Assembly (NCBI GenBank): GCA_016783225.1 | Contig: JADHWZ010000124.1 | Coordinates: 1-6,174 of the forward strand | Direction: 5' to 3' | Source of the DNA: Dehalococcoidia bacterium | GTDB lineage: Bacteria > Chloroflexota > Dehalococcoidia > GIF9 > UBA5620 | DNA length: 6,174 nt | Shown: in pieces, positions 5,872-6,174 of the stretch | Layout of the letters: every line of letters begins with the position of its first letter | Numbering within the stretch: the stretch's first letter is position 1 | Translations under genes and position numbers: made by a program | The notes under the pieces: model-generated | What the model saw: only the letters and a program-made list of their open reading frames with translations | Databases searched by the model: none | What the model was told of the DNA's origin: nothing

Positions 5872-6174
5872 TCAGCTGACCTTCTCCAGGACATGGACAC
5901 ACATGGCTGCCTCTTCGATACCTATGTTGCCCCCGCCATTCTCAGCGAGGCCGATCCGCGCCTTTTCTACCTGCCGGTTCCCGGCTTCACCTCGGAGCTG
6001 AGCTACCAGCTCATGAATCTGAGCCAGGCCTGATGCCCCGATGGGGTGCCCCCGGCACTCAAGGCCGCCGCTGGTATTTACCGGCTTTCCGCCCCCGAGC
6101 CTGGTTGCGCCCGATTCTGCATAAGGGCCACCCTCTCCCAGAGGACAGAACCCCATGACTTCGGTCTGGTGGAG
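5872..6174 (-). CDS. Thiolase, C-terminal fragment cut by window edge
   Basis: The frame enters at the right edge and ends with TGA at 5874-5872, giving 100 residues. Visible landmarks are PVNTSGGLECRGHPIGASG, the thiolase C-domain signature with its catalytic-pocket histidine in GHPIGA. This is followed by LAQIHELVAQLRGE and GLAENGGGNIG, close to the end of the protein. Thiolases join or cleave acyl-CoA units (beta-oxidation or acetoacetyl-CoA formation) in the cytosol. The second active-site position, C-x-GGG in classical degradative and biosynthetic thiolases, reads E-N-GGG here. That points to the SCP2/lipid-transfer-type or archaeal-type thiolase branch rather than the classical one. The N-terminal nucleophilic cysteine lies outside the window, so activity cannot be judged. 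It is likely the last gene of its operon, since about 500 bp without genes follow. Confidence 0.9.
   Translation of the reverse strand, partial: LHQTEVMGFCPLGEGGPYAESGATRLGGGKPVNTSGGLECRGHPIGASGLAQIHELVAQLRGEAGNRQVEKARIGLAENGGGNIGIEEAAMCVHVLEKVS

Overview
The window looks like bacterial chromosome from an uncultured, probably anaerobic lineage. Chloroflexota (Dehalococcoidia-like) is my best guess. It rests only on the flavour of the thiolase, ABC-F and membrane proteins and on the A+T-rich intergenic repeat. I made no database comparison, so the taxonomic guess is weak.

Layout on the + strand coordinates. (1) 1-869, minus: a cysteine-free membrane protein of unknown function, cut by the left edge. 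(2) 1000-1623, minus: a FrnE/DsbA-like thioredoxin-fold oxidoreductase whose first active-site cysteine codon is an in-frame TGA. It reads U-P-W-C, and a small GC-rich hairpin begins 13 nt after the TGA, so I interpret it as a selenoprotein. (3) 1624-1889: a divergent promoter region. (4) 1890-3878, plus: a complete ABC-F ATPase with two ABC domains and a C-terminal coiled coil. (5) 3879-4191: a convergent intergenic stretch with no convincing gene. (6) 4192-5361, minus: a two-gene, A+T-richer cassette of unknown function (about 246-297 aa, plus 92 aa), joined by an ATGA overlap. The 5' end of the first gene appears frameshifted relative to a good Shine-Dalgarno/ATG, and its leader can form mutually exclusive hairpins. 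(7) 5362-5871: a gene-free stretch holding a 263-bp element with imperfect terminal inverted repeats and several internal perfect hairpins. (8) 5872-6174, minus: the C-terminal 100 residues of a thiolase, cut by the right edge.

The genes do not form one obvious pathway. The strongest finding is the UGA-encoded active site in the FrnE-like protein. Ordinary gene calling would begin it at an internal GTG (1566) and lose the catalytic motif. The second is the uncharacterised cassette with its odd 5' end. The ABC-F gene (translation factor or ribosome-protection type) and the thiolase (acyl-CoA metabolism) are ordinary neighbours.
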